A stretch of DNA of 64,000 bases from Pithys albifrons albifrons. Taxonomy: Eukaryota > Chordata > Aves > Passeriformes > Thamnophilidae. Every line of letters begins with the position of its first letter. The stretch's first letter is position 1. The stretch lies in the NCBI RefSeq assembly GCF_047495875.1, contig NC_092459.1, positions 44,165,414-44,229,413 of the forward strand, written 5' to 3'. The notes beneath the pieces are model-generated. The model saw only the letters and a program-made list of their open reading frames with translations. It did no database searches and was not told the DNA's origin. Shown one piece after another: positions 59,644-64,000 of the stretch. The position numbers and the translations under genes were made by a program.

Positions 59644-62600
59644 TTTAGAAAATTTTTCTGTACAAAAGGTAAAAAAATGCATCTTCAAAGGGTCCAAACA
59701 CTCTGCAGAAACCTCTCTAAGCAGAGTAGGATTTATTTTCCTTACTCGTCTGACAAATAGAAAAATTTATTTTTACTTCAAACTAAACCCCACACTATAA
59801 ATAGGATGAGACTAAATCTGGAGAGGGCCATCCCCAAAAGCAGAGGAAAGACAGCCTGCTTACAGGGAACACTGCTGCTATACATTTCATTTAATATACT
59901 TTGCCAAAAAATTATGAGTCATCCTGAGACACTGATTGATTGTAAAGGTTTTTTTTGTTATTTTAGAAGAGACACAAACTCCTCCTCCATACACCTTTCA
60001 ACATCTTTCATAATGAACTTAACAAGACCTACTACCTTTTAAATCTAAACAATGGTACTTTGTGATGACTTTTTACCAAAAAGCATAACTTCCTTAAATC
60101 CAATTAATGCAAATAGTGACTCATAATGTCATCTTAACACACACAAGCAATCACCTTGATATTTATGTTTAAAAATGTGATTGGTGTTTGTTTCAATGAA
60201 ACAAAAGTTGTGCTGGACTGTCATCTCAAGTAAGTGGGAAAACACCCATGGATTACCAAGGTGCAACTGATTGTTTGTACTGGATGTACACCTTCAGATT
60301 AATTAAAAAAAATAAGAAAATTGCTTTATCTGAATGGTTTGGCTGCTTTTGTACTAATACATCTAAAACCCCCCATCTTTATTAAATCACTGACACTGTA
60401 TTAAATCACTTTTATTGTATGTAACAAGAAGATCTAAAACAACATCTGGCAGTGGTTGCTCCAAAACAAGTAACACAATCTTCATGGAAAACCAACACAG
60501 CTCATAAGAATCTACTAACAGCAACCCTCTATTTTTAATTCTTTGATGCATTTCAGGAGAAAGAGAGTGATTAGTTGATAACCTACAGTCCCATGACATA
60601 TTTCATGGTGATTCTCTGGCATTTAAACTAAACCGTGGGACTGCAGTCATTTATCCCATGTTGCTGCAGGACCTGCATCCAGCACAGCAGCAGGACGAGT
60701 GCACTCACACTGGGGGTCAGCAGTGAGGTGGGGAAGGGCAGCCACGCACCTCTTGCTAACACAGCTGTGTTCATGCTATTTATTAGCTGCATGACAGTCG
60801 GCTACCACTGAGAAACCTCCCTCTTTCCAAATGTGACTTTTCCCATTTTTCTCCTCTTTCCTGGCAAAAGGGAAGTCAAGACTTAGTTGCCATGCAGTGT
60901 GAGTGGCTGGATTTACCCCTTCTTGACTCATGTGCATTCAGCACTGTACAAACTGGTCCCTGTGTTGATGTCATGCACAATATTTCAAATACAAATCAAC
61001 AAAGTATGTCACAGCATACTATACCACACTACATCATATTCCCATGCCAGTTTGAATGAGAGGCCTCTATGGCAGACAGAACAAACAGACAGGGCTACAG
61101 TAAAAAAAAAAGTTTTGCAACGTCCTCTTTCCCTTAATTTATCTTTTAGAAAAATAACAAATCCTTGCACAGCATACTCATTGGCTGCAAAAACACAGGA
61201 TTTATTGCTTTATTTAGTGTTATCTTGTAATTTTTGTAGAGCTTTGGCCAGAAAGCAGGATTTATTCCTGGCTTTCTCATTTCTGCTACTAGTTCTGCCT
61301 TTGTTACACTCATTTAATAAGTCTGTATAATGTCTGGCACCATTAAAGCCTTGACTTTAGCCAAGTTTTTAATCAATATTACCAAATGGTAAGAATTAAA
61401 TTGAGAATCTCCATTTGTTTCAGAATTACACAGCTTATCTTGCATGCAAAGTAGATGTAAAATGGGTAAAAGCTTTTTGACTTCAAAAAGTCTGAGCTTT
61501 TTGCCACATACAAATGAGGGTGACAGTAAAGTTGTTTCTTTTAATGACATACACGAATTTTATCCTTGCCATACATTGGTATTTTGCTCTTCTTTTTATC
61601 TGAGAAACAACACTAAACCAGCTGAAATTACTTTTTCATCTCTGTAAGAGTCTTTCAAACACCACAATGATGGATCAATAATTTGCCTGGATGTGGTGAG
61701 ATACTATGGGAAAAAACCACAGTGAAGCATTCAGATACTAATGTGAAAAAACATATTCAGAAACATAGATCTTAATCCTTTTGTGATAGCAAAATCTTTC
61801 TGATAAAAAGATTGAACAAAACTGGGAGGAAAAAAGTACTAAAACATTTTGCAGAACATAGTGAACTTATTGACATGACAATCTCAGACCTAATGAAATT
61901 AATAGGAAGTATTTCACTTCTGTATTTGAGCCAGAGACCTCAATAACTTGCTAGTACAATGCAGATTTTTCTGTCAGTGAAAAAAATCAGAAATAATATT
62001 TTAATATAACATGTATCAAAAGAACAATTCAAAATTCTTCATCATCTTAATTTCTCAAAATTGAAATAAGACTTGTGCCTTTTAAGGAGGCACATTAAAT
62101 GGGTGGATCTCAATTTCTTAATTATCTCCATTATTTTAAGAGAAAGCACAGTTGGTAAGGTAAAACTTTCTTAAGAAGCTATACAGGTAATAACTTTCTA
62201 TACATGTATTTATGAGTTTAACTAAAGAAACGACATTTGCATCTCAATTAAGGGGCACTGAAATTCATAATAAAAATTAAGAGAACAGACATAACAGACA
62301 TTTTCAAAAGTTCTATGACTAATTTTGGTGACTTTTGCTTTTACAAAATAAAGAGGAGGTATTTTGGAGACTCAATGAGAAACAAGCCCCCAGATTTGAT
62401 TAGGAATGTTACAATAATTTTAGCAACAGAACAGAAATATGAGAGAGGACTGTGATGCTGGGAAGAAAAGACTGAGCAATGTGCAAAACACTGATTCTGG
62501 TGATGAAGGAGAAAAGACAACACAACACAGAGCAAAAAAAGAAATAGTCATTTGTACTGCACACGTCCTCTAAGTACTGGCCGAGTTACTCTGCTGGGGT

Positions 62601-63535
62601 GACCTACAGGTTACTGAGTTCATTTAACATAAATATAACTAATGACCACTTTAATATTCAACCAAGAAACAAAGAAAAGAACGATGTGACATTATTGAAA
62701 CTGACTCTACAGAAACCAAAGCTGATTATTGTTTGAGCTCACAACAAAAATCATGAATTTTTCACTATCATTACTAAACGCATGGTTGTACTTCTGCAAG
62801 AGATGATTACCTTTTTAAATTCTAAGAGGAAGGACAGAGGTTTTTTTAATAACGCAAATCACAATTTTTAAAAATACAGAATAATTTAAATAATCTGACC
62901 TGTACTTGTGTGTTAGCCATCCATACAAGCAGCAATCAGTCAGAGCTGTGACACTCTTCAGGCCCCAGTCCGAGAAGCAATTCTCAATCATGCATGTGAC
63001 TCAGTAATTTATATAATATTATTTCCCACTGATGCTGAACTGACTGGGCCTTCATGATCAGAACAAGTCAGGCTCATGCGCTCAATTGGGGGCACAATGT
63101 CATCATCTGTCCCCACCACAAGCATGTTGTGCTCCAATATTTAACCAGGGGAACCTTCTCAGGAATGTCCTGCAGCATTCTAAGAGCTGTAAGGTGTCCC
63201 AGCTACCTCCGGTAGTTAAGCTACTTAGTTAGGTCTGCCTTTATTATAAAGCAGTAGCAAATACAGCGGTGACTCTGCTGGGAGTTGAAATGAGGCCTGG
63301 AAGAAACGCACATTTTTATAAAATGTGTATGTATAGTTTTTAATAGATGGCATGGAACAAGGGCGAGATTAAAAAAAAATTAGCAGCATACTCTACCAAT
63401 ATAAAAAGATCACAGGTAGGATTTAATGTGCAAATGACTCTAGGAAAAAAAAGACAGCAAAAGCCATCAAAGGCCTGGTTTCAAAACTGAGTTTGGGGAA
63501 GTAAACGGAAGAAATAACAGCAAAAATGATTATTC

Positions 63536-63603
63536 AATATCTACATTATTAAATTATTAATATTAAATACATTATTAAAATACTATTATTAAATATCTAC
63601 ATT
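63536..63603. repeat. ATTA-rich tract bounded by a 12-bp direct repeat
   Basis: AATATCTACATT occurs at 63536-63547 and 63592-63603, 56 bp apart. Between them are variations of ATTAAA/TATTAAT. This looks like a small local duplication in simple AT-rich DNA within the PDSS2 intron upstream of the micro-exon. Confidence 0.75.
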
Positions 63604-63797
63604 TGATAGTTACAGTACAGCTGTCTATGACTGGCTTTTTAAAATCAAGAAATTGCAAGACCTGTTCTCTCTCCCTTCATATACGCACACAGAAATTATA
63701 ATCTAACTTTAATAAGGAAGCTTCTCTCAGCTGTCAAGAATACCCTTAAAAATATTTTAGAAAACATAAAAAATGAGATATAATGACATTTACCCAC

Positions 63798-63833
63798 CTT
63801 CTTGTAGTCCATTATGTTTCCTTTTCCTTGTGC
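63798..63833 (-). CDS. PDSS2: PDSS2 penultimate exon (36-nt micro-exon)
   Basis: Encodes AQGKGNIMDYKK, matching the position of the AQ-KG---DY-K segment that directly precedes [13 protein letters not shown] in other PDSS2 proteins. Acceptor CTCTTTCTTTTTAAG|GCA and donor AAGAAG|GTGGGT are both good. The exon is phase 0 at both ends and joins the last exon as ...[12 protein letters not shown]. Earlier exons lie beyond the right edge of the window. Confidence 0.85.
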
Positions 63834-64000
63834 CTTAAAAAGAAAGAGATTTTATATAAGACATTACCTACTGCAAACTAGACTTGCAAGAATAAAGAAT
63901 GCATTTAAAGGAGCTACTACTTTAAATATAACTGACATTCTTCAGGAATCTCACACAGAAAATCCTGAAACACAACCAAATGTGTTACAAGCTTATATAA
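63834..64000 (-). other. PDSS2: PDSS2 intron continuing beyond the window
   Basis: Sequence upstream (in minus sense) of the micro-exon. It contains the pyrimidine tract of the acceptor and no further exon. Confidence 0.7.

Larger units (their letters stand above)
54873..63797 (-). other. PDSS2: PDSS2 intron (between the 36-nt exon and the last exon)
   Basis: 8.9 kb, donor AAGAAG|GTGGGT, acceptor TTTTCTGACAG. AT-rich. Holds one CR1 (58250-58548) and a perfect inverted repeat at 59620-59643. No other exon or RNA gene recognised. Confidence 0.7.

Noticed and set aside
1..64000. CRISPR array, operon, origin or other prokaryotic system
   Set aside because: No regularly spaced repeats with unique spacers and no bacterial gene organisation; all genes are spliced vertebrate genes.

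Overview
The window is nuclear DNA from a bird, most likely a songbird (Passeriformes). The evidence is many CR1 LINE 3' ends (the octamer-like ATTCTATGATTCTATG tail in either orientation), a tRNA-Ile-headed SINE with a CR1-like tail, ERVL-type retroviral remnants, and three spliced genes in the conserved vertebrate order MTRES1 > < BEND3 < PDSS2 (the human 6q21 block). No prokaryotic, CRISPR or viral-genome features are present, and I see no novel defence or biosynthetic system. The interest lies in gene structure, promoters and layered repeats.

Layout. Positions 1-6.6 kb are intergenic with one CR1. At 6.6-7.15 kb a young CR1 sits inside an older CR1 whose tail runs into the CpG island of MTRES1. 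MTRES1 (+) has a noncoding first exon ending at 7336, three coding exons (9308-9732, 10537-10609, 11683-11859; 224 aa) and poly(A) signals at 12008 and 12109. From 12.4 to 23.2 kb lies a tail-to-tail intergenic space holding a 1.75-kb CR1 with reverse-transcriptase remains, a solo LTR with 5-bp target-site duplications, another CR1 and two G/T-rich tracts.

BEND3 (-) occupies about 23.2-40.1 kb. One 2.27-kb 3' exon encodes all four BEN domains. Two short upstream coding exons (30637-30857 and 31242-31275) complete an 842-aa protein. A noncoding first exon is inferred from a consensus donor at 39938/39939 inside a 2-kb CpG island. From 41 to 54 kb is intergenic sequence with a CR1 and an ERVL-type remnant (5' LTR plus broken gag, minus strand). 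PDSS2 (-) enters from the right: its last coding exon is 54714-54872 and the preceding 36-nt micro-exon is 63798-63833. The rest of the gene lies outside the window.

Two of the three genes act in mitochondria: MTRES1 in RNA binding and ribosome rescue, PDSS2 in the coenzyme Q side chain. BEND3 is a nuclear repressor of CpG-rich chromatin. They are neighbours by conserved synteny, not a functional operon. All exon joins were derived by eye from splice sites, reading phase and remembered family similarity; no alignment or transcript data was available.
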